DNA from: an uncultured Alistipes sp.
GTDB taxonomy: Bacteria; Bacteroidota; Bacteroidia; Bacteroidales; Rikenellaceae
Assembly: GCA_958449275.1 (NCBI GenBank)
Contig: CAUDHE010000026.1
Coordinates: 1 to 26,315, forward strand
Length of the DNA stretch: 26,315 bases
Direction of reading: 5' to 3'
Part shown: positions 1 to 6,530 of the stretch, one piece after another
Layout of the letters: the number at the start of each line of letters is the position of its first letter
How positions within the stretch are numbered: the first letter of the stretch is position 1
Made by a program: the position numbers and the translations under genes
The notes under the pieces: generated by a model
What the model was told of the DNA's origin: nothing
What the model saw: only the letters and a program-made list of their open reading frames with translations
Databases searched by the model: none

Positions 1-215
1 AGGATTTCCATGCCCGTCGTTTGGTGGAGAGCGTGGGCTACATCGTGATGACCTATTTGCTGGCGCGTCAGAGCGGCGATGCGGCCGAGTATGTGTCGGA
101 CACCCGTTTGATGCTCAAGATGGCCGAAGCCTATATAGCTGCCGCCGAGACCTATATAGCCAATTCGGAGGGCAGCGACGTGGAACTTATCAACGAGGTC
201 GGAGAGCAGTATTGA
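1..215 (+). CDS. Probable acyl-CoA dehydrogenase, C-terminal end (5' truncated)
   Basis: The reading frame is already open at the window edge (first full codon at base 3) and ends with TGA at 213-215, so only about the last 70 residues are visible. The visible part starts DFHARRLVESVGYIVMTYLL and continues as an acidic, alanine-rich helical tail. This resembles the C-terminal helical domain of the long (about 570-600 residue) acyl-CoA dehydrogenases of Bacteroidetes, which oxidise acyl-CoA using FAD and pass electrons to an electron-transfer flavoprotein. No active-site residue lies in the fragment, so the call rests on similarity of the tail only. The internal TTG at 21 is not a real start because the frame continues upstream. 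A strong terminator follows 28 bases after the stop. Confidence 0.55.
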   Translation, partial: DFHARRLVESVGYIVMTYLLARQSGDAAEYVSDTRLMLKMAEAYIAAAETYIANSEGSDVELINEVGEQY

Positions 216-243
216 TTGCGGCCCGTCCGATGCGACTTATGAA

Positions 244-280
244 CGACGGTCGGCCGATACGGTCGGCCGTCGGTTTTTTT
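244..280 (+). terminator. Rho-independent terminator after the truncated acyl-CoA dehydrogenase gene
   Basis: A 12-bp stem (244-255 with 261-272, two G-U pairs) with a five-base loop GATAC is followed by G and seven T (274-280). This is a textbook intrinsic terminator on the plus strand and separates the first gene from the lipoprotein at 303. Confidence 0.85.
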
Positions 281-302
281 GATATGAAAAACTTTAACAC
301 TG

Positions 303-1466
303 ATGAAAAGATTATTTATTACGATAGGTACCGTTGCGATGATTGCATCGTGCGTCTTCTCGGGGTGTGCTGATCGCGCTCTGTCGGCAGACGAGGCTGC
401 CGCTTTGACGGCTGAGGCGTGGTCGGAATGCAGGCGGCGTGCGGCAGAGGAGTACGGTCCCATGTGGGAGAACCGCGAGCTGGTATGCAACGATGCACGC
501 ATGAAGTTCTGGTATAAGGTCTTCGGCGACAAACCGTCCGACGGCCGCAGTCTTTATATATCGCTGCACGGCGGCGGCAATGTCCCCGCCGAGGTAAACG
601 ACGGCCAGTGGGAGAATCAGAAAGTGCTGTACGCTCCCGCCGAGGGCGTCTATTTCGTGCCGCGCGCGGCGGTGAACGACTGGAACATGTGGCTGCGTCC
701 GCACATCGATACGCTTTTTGACATGGCGATACGCGCTGCGGTGGTCGAGCTGGACGTGAATCCCGACAAGGTGTATCTGTTAGGTTATTCGGCCGGCGGC
801 GACGGGGTGTATCGCATGGCCCCGCGCATGGCCGACTCGTGGGCAGCGGCGTCGATGATGGCGGGTCACTCGGGCGAGGCGTCGCCTCTGAATCTGCGCA
901 ATATAGGCTACATGACGTGGATGGGCGAGTTGGATGCCGCCTACGACCGCAACCGCCTTGCTGTCGAGTACGGTGCGCGGATGGATTCGCTGCATCGGGC
1001 CGACCCCGAGGGGTATGTGCACGAGACCCATATAATGAAAGGTATGGGGCACTGGATGCTGCGGGCCGATACGGTGGCTATCGAATGGATGTCGAAATTC
1101 CGACGCAATCCCTATCCCGACAAGGTGGTCTGGCGGCAGGAAGAGAGTAATCTTCGTTCGTCGTTCTACTGGCTGTCGATTCCTGCGGAGGAAGCCGCGG
1201 CGGGACGCGAAGCGCGTGTGGCGCTCGACGGCACCCGCATAACGGTCACAAAAAACGACTATCCGACGCTGTATGTGAATCTTAACGACGACATGATCGA
1301 CCTGTCGGCTCCCGTGACCGTCGTGTGCGGCGGCAGAGAGGTGTTCTGCGGTCGGGTGACGCGTCGTGCATCGCATATAACGGCATCGGCCGAGGAGCGG
1401 CGCGATCCGCGATATATATTCAGCGCCAAGCTGGAGATTCGCGGCGACGAGGTGCGGGCGTTGTAA
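303..1466 (+). CDS. Secreted alpha/beta-hydrolase lipoprotein (PHB-depolymerase/esterase-like)
   Basis: 387 residues. The N-terminus is a lipoprotein signal with the lipobox FSGC, so Cys22 is probably lipidated and the protein sits on the outer membrane or in the periplasm. The body has alpha/beta-hydrolase landmarks: HGGG at 89-92 (oxyanion-hole type motif), the nucleophile elbow GYSAGG with Ser163, a likely acid Asp near 211 (GELDAAYD) and the likely catalytic His250 in GMGHWM. This layout matches the poly(3-hydroxybutyrate) depolymerase/feruloyl-esterase-like group; the last 110 residues look like a small beta-rich extra domain. The substrate cannot be read from the sequence; an ester-cleaving role on dietary or host polymers is an inference. 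The gene stands alone, after a terminator, and converges with the DUF4855 gene. The start at 303 is chosen because it gives the complete signal peptide. Confidence 0.8.
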   Translation: MKRLFITIGTVAMIASCVFSGCADRALSADEAAALTAEAWSECRRRAAEEYGPMWENRELVCNDARMKFWYKVFGDKPSDGRSLYISLHGGGNVPAEVNDGQWENQKVLYAPAEGVYFVPRAAVNDWNMWLRPHIDTLFDMAIRAAVVELDVNPDKVYLLGYSAGGDGVYRMAPRMADSWAAASMMAGHSGEASPLNLRNIGYMTWMGELDAAYDRNRLAVEYGARMDSLHRADPEGYVHETHIMKGMGHWMLRADTVAIEWMSKFRRNPYPDKVVWRQEESNLRSSFYWLSIPAEEAAAGREARVALDGTRITVTKNDYPTLYVNLNDDMIDLSAPVTVVCGGREVFCGRVTRRASHITASAEERRDPRYIFSAKLEIRGDEVRAL

Positions 1467-1473
1467 TACGAAA

Positions 1474-1502
1474 TCTGTCCGTCGCTTGAGGCGGCGGACA
1501 GA
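1474..1502. terminator. Hairpin between convergent lipoprotein genes
   Basis: The inverted repeat 1475-1485 / 1491-1501 (one G-U pair, extended by one A-T pair) has a five-base loop TTGAG and lies in the 43-base gap between two converging genes. There is no good T-run on either strand, so it may act as a weak shared terminator or a transcript-end stabiliser. Confidence 0.5.
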
Positions 1503-1509
1503 TATGTTC

Positions 1510-2577
1510 TTATCGTTCCGAGTAGAACTCTTTCTGCCTGCGGGCGATTATGCGGGCGAGACGGTCGTAAAGGGCGCGGTCTCGCTCGCTGCCGTTTTTC
1601 AGTATGTGAAACGCATCGTTGCCCTGGTAATAGGCCAAATTGCGCGTGTCGAATATACCGTTGCGCTCGTATGCGTCGATGTAAGCCGTCATACGATCGC
1701 CGCGTCCGCGGGTCTCGGCCGCGTTTTCGTTGAACTCTACTTCGAGCGACATGTCGGCCAGTTCGGCCAGGCGGCACGTTTCGTCCAATCGCGAATCGGG
1801 TATCGAATTATTGAAGAAATGGTTGGGCTGAAGATAGGCATGGTCGAACCCGAGCTGCTTCCATTGGTCGTAACCGTCGGATTTGAAGTAGGGAATCCAA
1901 TAGAAATCCAATCCTTTTTCGTGTATGTAGTCCGATACCTGCGCGACGAAAGTGCAGGTGTTGGTGGCCTCCTCGGCCAGCCAGTAAAAGCCGCAGAGTT
2001 GCAGATTGTCGAGTCCCGCGCCGCGGAAACGCTCGGTGAGATGGTCTATGTACCACTTGCATGCCTCCACGCGGTCGGCGTCATTGTTGAAATCGAGCGG
2101 TCGACCGTCTATCTCGCCCCAGTCGGTCTGCTTGGGCAGCGGCTCGGGCAGCGAAAGCACGATTTTGCGGCGATGGAATTTACCGCCTATCTTTTCGCGT
2201 ATCTCGCCCACGCAGTCATTGAGGGCCGCTATGTCGCGGTCGGGTGAAAGATATTTGTCCATTAACCCGATCCAATCCTCCTTCGTGGCTCCGTGGGGGC
2301 GATAGCCCGATGCGAATCCGCGGTCGGCCGTGCAGAATATTTCGAGGAACAGATAGCCGTCGAACAGCCATTCGGGGCGGCTTCCGTCTTCGGGATCGGT
2401 GGCTACGTAAGTCGCGAAATGTTCTTTGTTCCAGTCGACTTTGCGGTGATCACCGCCGTCGTATATCAGTACCAGGTCGCGGATGTCGGCGCGCCCGACC
2501 TTCGAACCTCCGCATGCGGAGCAGGTCGCGACGGCGAGCAGGATAATCGATTTTACGATTGTGCGTAAATTTTTCAT
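1510..2577 (-). CDS. DUF4855 family lipoprotein
   Basis: 355 residues when started at the ATG at 2577. That start gives a clean lipoprotein signal (KNLRTIVKSIILLAVATCSAC, lipid anchor probably Cys22) and lies just downstream of a perfect -7 box at 2607-2614; the upstream in-frame ATG at 2667 would be upstream of that promoter. The mature part opens LVLIYDGGDHRKVDW and runs on with DGYLFLEIF, characteristic of DUF4855, a TIM-barrel-like family common in Bacteroidetes and other gut bacteria and suspected of acting on carbohydrates. The conserved aromatic and acidic stretches (GFYWLAEEA, FYWIPYF, LEVEFNENAAE) fit a glycosidase-like cleft, but no activity is established. It is probably surface exposed or periplasmic. 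Confidence 0.8.
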   Translation of the reverse strand: MKNLRTIVKSIILLAVATCSACGGSKVGRADIRDLVLIYDGGDHRKVDWNKEHFATYVATDPEDGSRPEWLFDGYLFLEIFCTADRGFASGYRPHGATKEDWIGLMDKYLSPDRDIAALNDCVGEIREKIGGKFHRRKIVLSLPEPLPKQTDWGEIDGRPLDFNNDADRVEACKWYIDHLTERFRGAGLDNLQLCGFYWLAEEATNTCTFVAQVSDYIHEKGLDFYWIPYFKSDGYDQWKQLGFDHAYLQPNHFFNNSIPDSRLDETCRLAELADMSLEVEFNENAAETRGRGDRMTAYIDAYERNGIFDTRNLAYYQGNDAFHILKNGSERDRALYDRLARIIARRQKEFYSER

Positions 2578-2606
2578 GTCGTTCGGGTATGAATTGGTAT
2601 ATGAAA

Positions 2607-2614
2607 CAAAGGTA
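2607..2614 (-). promoter_or_regulatory. Bacteroidetes -7 promoter box for the DUF4855 gene
   Basis: The minus strand reads TACCTTTG, a full match to TAnnTTTG. It lies about 30 bases upstream of the ATG at 2577 and supports that start. No convincing -33 TTTG is visible. Confidence 0.65.
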
Positions 2615-2647
2615 TGGAAAAATTCGGTAATTTTATATATTCGGGCC

Positions 2648-2735
2648 GCGGACTGCTGAGACCGCATAATGAGCGGATGCGAATAGCGGGCCTCCGCGGG
2701 GCGAGGCTACGGCCCGCGCGACTCTGACGAGTCGC
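2648..2735. repeat. Three consecutive stem-loops in a divergent intergenic region
   Basis: Hairpin 1 is GCGGACTGCTGAGACCGC (2648-2665, one A-A mismatch, loop GCTG). Hairpin 2 pairs 2686-2692 with 2711-2717 (7 bp, 18-base loop). Hairpin 3 is GCGACTC-TGAC-GAGTCGC (2718-2735) and directly abuts hairpin 2. Hairpin 1 and the GCGGGGC in the loop of hairpin 2 recur in the intergenic region at 21061-21153, which suggests a dispersed extragenic element or a structured RNA. No open reading frame covers it convincingly. Confidence 0.45.
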
Positions 2736-2776
2736 ATTTGCTGTTCGAGATCGGTCGATGAAATTTTAGCGGAGTT

Positions 2777-2811
2777 TTTGCAACCACTTATGCGAAAATA
2801 TTATACTTTTG
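2777..2811 (+). promoter_or_regulatory. Promoter for the DUF5106 lipoprotein gene
   Basis: TTTG at 2777-2780 is followed 23 bases later by TACTTTTG at 2804-2811, a full TAnnTTTG match. The spacer is slightly long for the Bacteroides consensus. It ends about 20 bases before the ATG at 2832, which argues against a start at 2778. Confidence 0.7.
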
Positions 2812-2831
2812 CATATCGAAAGTTTTCGGAT

Positions 2832-3794
2832 ATGAAACGAGCGTTGATATATGTCTGTGTGTCGGTTGCGGCCGCATGCGCCGTATGCTGCGGACCTCGC
2901 AAGGGCGGCGGGGACACTGTCGCGAACGACGGCGGAACGACGGAGTGCAAAGAGCAGGGACGGGTATTTCTGCCCGCTTTGGCCCCTTCGATGTTGCCGC
3001 CCGACGAGAAAACGACATATCTGAACGAACATTATTGGGACCGTTTCGATTTCGCCGACACGCTGTTCATCGCCGAGGCGGATACGGCTCACATGCTGAC
3101 GGCGTTTGCCGTTTATGCGGGACGTTACGTTCCCGATTCGTTGGCTTCGGAGTCGATGTCGAGACTTATGACGAAGGCGTCCGCTTCGAAACGCATGTTC
3201 GACTATTTCATGATGCTTGCCGAAACGGTGCTGCACGATCCCAATTCGCCCATGCGCAACGATGAGTTGTATATTCCCGTGCTGGAGGCGGCGCTGCGGA
3301 GCGATCTGCTTGACGAGTACGAGAAGATGCCTTATGAGTACGATCTTGATATGGCGCTTCGCAATCGGGTAGGGCGCGAGGCCGCCGATTTCGAGTATAC
3401 TTTGGCGTCGGGGAGGTCGGGGCGCATGCACGACATCACGGCCGACTATCTGTTGATATTCGTCAGTAACCCGGGGTGTCCTATGTGCCGCGACGTGCGC
3501 GAACAGATCGCGGCGTCGCCTATGCTGAACGAACTCTCAGAACGCGGTACGTTGAAGGTGTTGGTGATATATCCCGACGACGATCTGGTCGCATGGCGCG
3601 AGCATCTGTCGGACTATCCGTCGGCTTGGATCAACGCCTATGATCGCGGTATGACTATATCGAAGGAGCGGCTGTACGATCTGAAGGCCATACCGTCTCT
3701 CTACCTGCTCGATGCCGATAAAAGGGTGATGGCCAAGGATTGCACCGACGTGGAGTATATCGAGCGGCTGATAGCGGCGTCCGAGGAGTCATAA
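2832..3794 (+). CDS. DUF5106/thioredoxin-like lipoprotein
   Basis: 320 residues from the ATG at 2832; the longer frame opening at 2778 would begin inside the promoter. The N-terminus is a lipoprotein-like signal ending in AVCCGP, with Cys19 or Cys20 as anchor. Residues roughly 45-190 correspond to a DUF5106-type helical region. Residues about 200-315 form a thioredoxin-like domain with CPMC at 216-219 and a probable cis-proline loop (AIPSLYLLD). Such proteins in Bacteroidetes resemble TlpA/ResA periplasmic disulfide reductases. A role in periplasmic thiol-disulfide exchange is inferred; the electron donor is unknown and no partner gene such as dsbD is nearby. Confidence 0.8.
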   Translation: MKRALIYVCVSVAAACAVCCGPRKGGGDTVANDGGTTECKEQGRVFLPALAPSMLPPDEKTTYLNEHYWDRFDFADTLFIAEADTAHMLTAFAVYAGRYVPDSLASESMSRLMTKASASKRMFDYFMMLAETVLHDPNSPMRNDELYIPVLEAALRSDLLDEYEKMPYEYDLDMALRNRVGREAADFEYTLASGRSGRMHDITADYLLIFVSNPGCPMCRDVREQIAASPMLNELSERGTLKVLVIYPDDDLVAWREHLSDYPSAWINAYDRGMTISKERLYDLKAIPSLYLLDADKRVMAKDCTDVEYIERLIAASEES

Positions 3795-3858
3795 GCCGAG
3801 CTTATGGCTATATAAGAAAATGTTATTGAATAATGTATGTAAGATTGAAAAAAGAACT

Positions 3859-3866
3859 TATCTTTG
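3859..3866 (+). promoter_or_regulatory. -7 promoter box for rubrerythrin
   Basis: TATCTTTG, a full match to TAnnTTTG, lies 28 bases before the ATG at 3895 and is followed by CAAC. The -33 region is not clear. Confidence 0.7.
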
Positions 3867-3894
3867 CAACACTAACTTTAACGGAAAATAAATT

Positions 3895-4449
3895 ATGGCT
3901 AAGAAATTTCGTTGTACCGTATGCGGTTACATTCACGAGGGCGACTCTGCTCCCGAGCAGTGTCCACTTTGCAAGGTAGGTAAAGATAAGTTTGTCGAGA
4001 TCGAGGAGAACAACGGCGATCTCGAGTTCGTGACGGTTCACAATCTCGGTGACGGCAAAGGCGCGAGCGAGGAGTTGTGGCAAGGTCTGAACGACCACTT
4101 CATCGGCGAATGCACCGAGGTGGGAATGTATTTGGCGATGAGCCGTCAGGCCGATCGCGAGGGTTATCCCGAGGTGGCCGAGGCTTTCAAGCGTTACGCC
4201 ATCGAGGAGGCCGAGCACGCATCGAAGTTCGCCGAGCTGATCGGCGAGGTCGTGTGGGATACCAAGACCAATCTTTACAAGCGCATGAACGCCGAGAGCG
4301 GTGCGTGCGAGGACAAGATGCGTTTGGCTCGTCTGGCCAAAGAGCAGAACCTCGATGCCGTTCACGATACCGTTCATGAAATGGCTAAGGACGAGGCGCG
4401 TCACGGCGCCGGCTTCCAAGGTCTTTACAAGCGTTACTTCGGTAAATAA
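3895..4449 (+). CDS. rbr: Rubrerythrin with N-terminal rubredoxin domain (reverse rubrerythrin)
   Basis: 184 residues. Residues 1-35 are a rubredoxin-like iron site: Cys7, Cys10 (CTVCGYIHEG) and Cys23, Cys26 (CPLCK). A four-helix ferritin-like diiron domain follows, with Glu/His ligands visible in GECTEVGMYL, IEEAEHASKF and KDEARHGAGF. Classical rubrerythrin has the rubredoxin part at the C-terminus; this order matches the 'reverse' rubrerythrins characterised in clostridia as NAD(P)H-linked peroxidases. The protein is cytoplasmic, with no signal. Its likely job is reducing hydrogen peroxide (and possibly oxygen) during air exposure of an anaerobe. It is a single-gene unit with its own promoter and terminator. 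Confidence 0.93.
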   Translation: MAKKFRCTVCGYIHEGDSAPEQCPLCKVGKDKFVEIEENNGDLEFVTVHNLGDGKGASEELWQGLNDHFIGECTEVGMYLAMSRQADREGYPEVAEAFKRYAIEEAEHASKFAELIGEVVWDTKTNLYKRMNAESGACEDKMRLARLAKEQNLDAVHDTVHEMAKDEARHGAGFQGLYKRYFGK

Positions 4450-4471
4450 GGGATTATAAACTGGGAAAGGA

Positions 4472-4508
4472 GACCCTCGCGACGAATTTCGTTGCGAGGG
4501 TCCGTGTT
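4472..4508 (+). terminator. Rho-independent terminator of rubrerythrin gene
   Basis: GACCCTCGCGACGAA (4472-4486) pairs with TTCGTTGCGAGGGTC (4488-4502) with one G-U pair and a very short loop, followed by CGTGTTTT. A strong stem with a modest T-run 23 bases after the stop. Confidence 0.8.
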
Positions 4509-4523
4509 TTCGGGAGGAGAAGA

Positions 4524-4582
4524 TTCGCACGCTTTGCGACGCTGTCTTCGGCAGCTGCGGCGAGGGGCGCCGAACGTGCGAG
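4524..4582. other. Structured intergenic element with UUCG-type tetraloop
   Basis: An outer stem TCGCACG (4525-4531) / CGTGCGA encloses a small hairpin GCTG-T-C-TTCG-G-CAGC whose loop is the very stable cUUCGg tetraloop, and a second pair TTCGGC / GCCGAA. It sits between the rubrerythrin terminator and the 3' end of the minus-strand membrane-protein gene. There is no T-run. It may be the minus-strand operon's 3' end structure or a separate RNA element. Confidence 0.35.
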
Positions 4583-4601
4583 CCGCCTGAGACGGATGTA
4601 C

Positions 4602-5225
4602 CTATATGCCGATATTTTTATCTCTCTGCTCAGATCGGCGCAGATCGGCTATGCGGCGTTCGATCTCCCGTATGTCGCGCGAGTCGCGGCTGTTCTTTAT
4701 GGTGTATATGATTGCGATTGCGGGGACCGTCACGAGTAGGGTCAGATATGCCGCTTGCTTGTCGACGAGCATGTTAATCACTGCATACATCAATATTATC
4801 TGTAAAACGATCACGGGCAGTTTCAGGTTTCGTTTAAGTCGGTTGTAGCGTTGCAGTGCGCGGCTCATAAGCAACAGATCGTCGGCCGAGGTTATGTCGC
4901 GATGCGCGCGGTAAAGTATCGTGACAGCCGATACGGCAAGCGCATATTGTACCGTTATGATTGCGTAACCGATGACGGCCGTGCGTACAGAGGCGTCAAG
5001 CCCCCCCCCGAAGTCGCTAACAAACAGATCGATATGCGGAATGATCGCGGCCAGTTGGCAGACCAATCCTATCGAGAGCAGTATTCCCGCGATTTTGAAT
5101 CCTTGCCCCAGACGTTCCACGCGGTCGTTTATGGCCGAGCGTATGAGTTCGTCGGTGACGATTTTCTGTTTGCGGGTCTCCTCCCGCAGATCGAGCCAAC
5201 TCTGTTTCAATTCTTCTATATTCAT
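4602..5225 (-). CDS. Four-helix membrane protein downstream of an ECF sigma factor
   Basis: 207 residues. A soluble charged N-terminus (residues 1-42) is followed by four hydrophobic segments at about 43-64, 82-104, 136-153 and 158-176, then a charged helical tail rich in Arg, Asp and Glu. I do not recognise a named family. It starts 12 bases after the sigma-factor stop, so the two are surely co-transcribed. By position it could be an anti-sigma factor or a membrane partner, but it lacks the usual zinc anti-sigma (HxxxCxxC) or FecR-type features, so this is only a hypothesis. A run of nine C (5001-5009; nine G in the sense strand) encodes Gly73-Gly75 and could allow slippage frameshifts. Confidence 0.75.
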   Translation of the reverse strand: MNIEELKQSWLDLREETRKQKIVTDELIRSAINDRVERLGQGFKIAGILLSIGLVCQLAAIIPHIDLFVSDFGGGLDASVRTAVIGYAIITVQYALAVSAVTILYRAHRDITSADDLLLMSRALQRYNRLKRNLKLPVIVLQIILMYAVINMLVDKQAAYLTLLVTVPAIAIIYTIKNSRDSRDIREIERRIADLRRSEQRDKNIGI

Positions 5226-5237
5226 GATTTAGGTCTT

Positions 5238-5711
5238 TTATTCGTCGGACATTTTTTGCAGTTTTTCTTTTATACGCATGAGTTTCACGGCTACGTTCGA
5301 GCGCGTAAGTCCCGTGATACGTGCTATGTCGTCGTAACTGTTCTCTTCGAGCCACAACAGTATCAAGGCTTTGTCGGCGGGGGCGAGTCGCGATACCAAA
5401 GCATACATTTCGCGTATGCGCCCGTTGCGTCCGTCATCCTCGTAGAGATCGGTATCCACGGCAAGAGGTACGTGTACGGGGCGTCGCCGCCGTTTTCGGA
5501 CGAAAGAGAGGCACGTGTAGAGCGCTATGCGATATATCCACGTTCCCTCCGAGCTTTCGCCCCGAAACGAATCGCGGCTGCTCCACATGTTGGCCAACAC
5601 TTCCTGGTAATAGTCGGCCAGAGTGTGGCTGTCGGAGGCATAGATGTAGCATATGCGGTATATGACACCTTTGTAACGTTCGGCGACATCTAAGAATCGT
5701 TGTTCGTCCAT
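5238..5711 (-). CDS. ECF-type RNA polymerase sigma-70 factor
   Basis: 157 residues from the ATG at 5711 (MDEQRFLDVAERYKGVIYRI). In-frame ATGs at 5726 and 5759 would add 5 or 16 residues; 5711 is preferred because related factors begin close to this point. Sigma region 2 is visible as RICYIYASDSHTLADYYQEV with ANMWSSRDSF after it. Sigma region 4 is the helix-turn-helix around YDDIARITGLTRSNVAVKLMRI near the C-terminus. It lacks region 3, as expected for group 4 (ECF) factors. It would direct RNA polymerase to an unknown regulon. The next gene encodes a membrane protein that may control it. No outer-membrane SusC/SusD or FecR genes are next to it, so it is not an obvious polysaccharide-locus sigma. 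Confidence 0.9.
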   Translation of the reverse strand: MDEQRFLDVAERYKGVIYRICYIYASDSHTLADYYQEVLANMWSSRDSFRGESSEGTWIYRIALYTCLSFVRKRRRRPVHVPLAVDTDLYEDDGRNGRIREMYALVSRLAPADKALILLWLEENSYDDIARITGLTRSNVAVKLMRIKEKLQKMSDE

Positions 5712-5806
5712 GCGAGATCTTTTCATTTGCGCTGCCGCGGTGCGAGGCCCGTTCGGCATGCGTGTGGTTATGCGTCTTCGTTATTATATAGTGTTGCGAG
5801 CGGCGG

Positions 5807-5814
5807 TAAAGTTA
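5807..5814 (-). promoter_or_regulatory. Possible -7 box for the sigma-factor operon
   Basis: The minus strand reads TAACTTTA, a seven-of-eight match to TAnnTTTG, about 90 bases upstream of the sigma-factor ATG. No -33 element is evident, so the call is tentative. Confidence 0.35.
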
Positions 5815-5905
5815 CGTCCGCAGAATAAAAAAATCATGTGCGTCGGTAAAAATGTGCATCTGTAGGATGCGATATCGGAAAATATCGTCGGGTAAGCCGA
5901 CATGA

Positions 5906-5934
5906 AAAACGGGTCGGCATTGCCGACCCGTTTT
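5906..5934 (-). terminator. Terminator of the YtxH/two-helix membrane protein pair
   Basis: A near-perfect inverted repeat (AAAACGGGTCGGC / GCCGACCCGTTTT, three-base loop) begins four bases after the stop of the gene at 5938. The minus-strand copy ends in five T. Confidence 0.85.
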
Positions 5935-5937
5935 CGA

Positions 5938-6234
5938 TTACTTGACAAAAGCGAGTAACAGCGAACGCAGGAACCTTATTACCAACTTATACCAGTTTCG
6001 CACCGCATAAGCCACTTCGTAAACCGTCTCCATGCGATCGTTTATGTACCGTATGGATTGTCGGACCGATACGAGGTATATGATCCAAGCCGTAAGCGCG
6101 AACACAGCTCCTACGATGACGGCAGCCAGAGCGCCCGAATCGAGCAGTTCGGTCAGCCACATGACGAGCGCCGTGACGAACAGCACGACCGCCGCCACTG
6201 CGGCGGTGATGAAAAATACTATCGATGCCAACAT
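5938..6234 (-). CDS. Small two-helix membrane protein (holin-superfamily-like)
   Basis: 98 residues. Two long hydrophobic segments (about 1-29 and 33-56) precede a basic, amphipathic C-terminal part (RQSIRYINDRMETVYEVAYAV, then a short hydrophobic tail). The arrangement resembles the 'phage holin family' membrane proteins (PF07332-like) that sit beside YtxH proteins in Bacteroidetes, but it is short and no firm motif is present. There is no phage context. It is the second gene of a two-gene minus-strand operon, 50 bases after the YtxH-like gene, and is followed directly by a terminator. Confidence 0.7.
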   Translation of the reverse strand: MLASIVFFITAAVAAVVLFVTALVMWLTELLDSGALAAVIVGAVFALTAWIIYLVSVRQSIRYINDRMETVYEVAYAVRNWYKLVIRFLRSLLLAFVK

Positions 6235-6284
6235 TTTACACGGAAAAAGGTTAATGTCGTTCGAGTTTCATCGTAGACCGACGA

Positions 6285-6458
6285 TTACTTGTCGTCGTCG
6301 CACTGGCAACGTATTTTGTCAGCCTCGCGCTCGACGTAATTGCTGATTCTTCTGCGCAAATCGGGACCCGACTGAGGAGTTACGAGCATAGTTACTACCG
6401 AGCCGACCAATGCGCCGCCCAGAAAAGAGATCAAAGAGCAAATACCATTGTTTTTCAT
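6285..6458 (-). CDS. YtxH domain small protein
   Basis: 57 residues from the ATG at 6458. An N-terminal glycine-rich transmembrane segment (ICSLISFLGGALVGSVVTML) leads into VTPQSGPDLRRRISNYVERE, the typical YtxH pattern of a membrane anchor followed by 'TP-SG-elR' and a charged helix. Upstream in-frame codons would reach back over the neighbouring promoter and overlap the divergent SLOG gene, so they are rejected. YtxH proteins are linked to envelope or general stress in other bacteria; the molecular role is not known. The tail CQCDDDK has two cysteines. Confidence 0.8.
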   Translation of the reverse strand: MKNNGICSLISFLGGALVGSVVTMLVTPQSGPDLRRRISNYVEREADKIRCQCDDDK

Positions 6459-6495
6459 AAAGACTAAAATTAATTGAATTCGCTCCGAAAAGTTG

Positions 6496-6503
6496 CAAAA
6501 TTC
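6496..6503 (-). promoter_or_regulatory. Possible -7 box for the YtxH operon
   Basis: The minus strand reads GAATTTTG, seven of eight to TAnnTTTG, followed by CAAC, about 38 bases upstream of the ATG at 6458. Confidence 0.4.
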
Positions 6504-6530
6504 GGGCCATATGGGTATATTGGCGAAGCA

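Noticed and set aside
1486..2247. 253-codon plus-strand frame opposite the DUF4855 gene
   Set aside because: It begins in the hairpin between convergent genes and shadows a recognised lipoprotein gene with its own promoter.
2648..2665. CTGAGA as part of a TPP riboswitch
   Set aside because: The other conserved TPP-aptamer segments are absent, and no thiamine gene is nearby.
2718..2774. CTGACGA as part of a possible hammerhead ribozyme core
   Set aside because: The required second stem followed by GAAA and the third stem do not form here; the motif is inside a simple hairpin.
5938..6234. Prophage remnant suggested by the holin-like membrane protein
   Set aside because: No lysin, integrase or structural phage gene is nearby; it sits in an operon with a YtxH protein, a usual chromosomal pairing.
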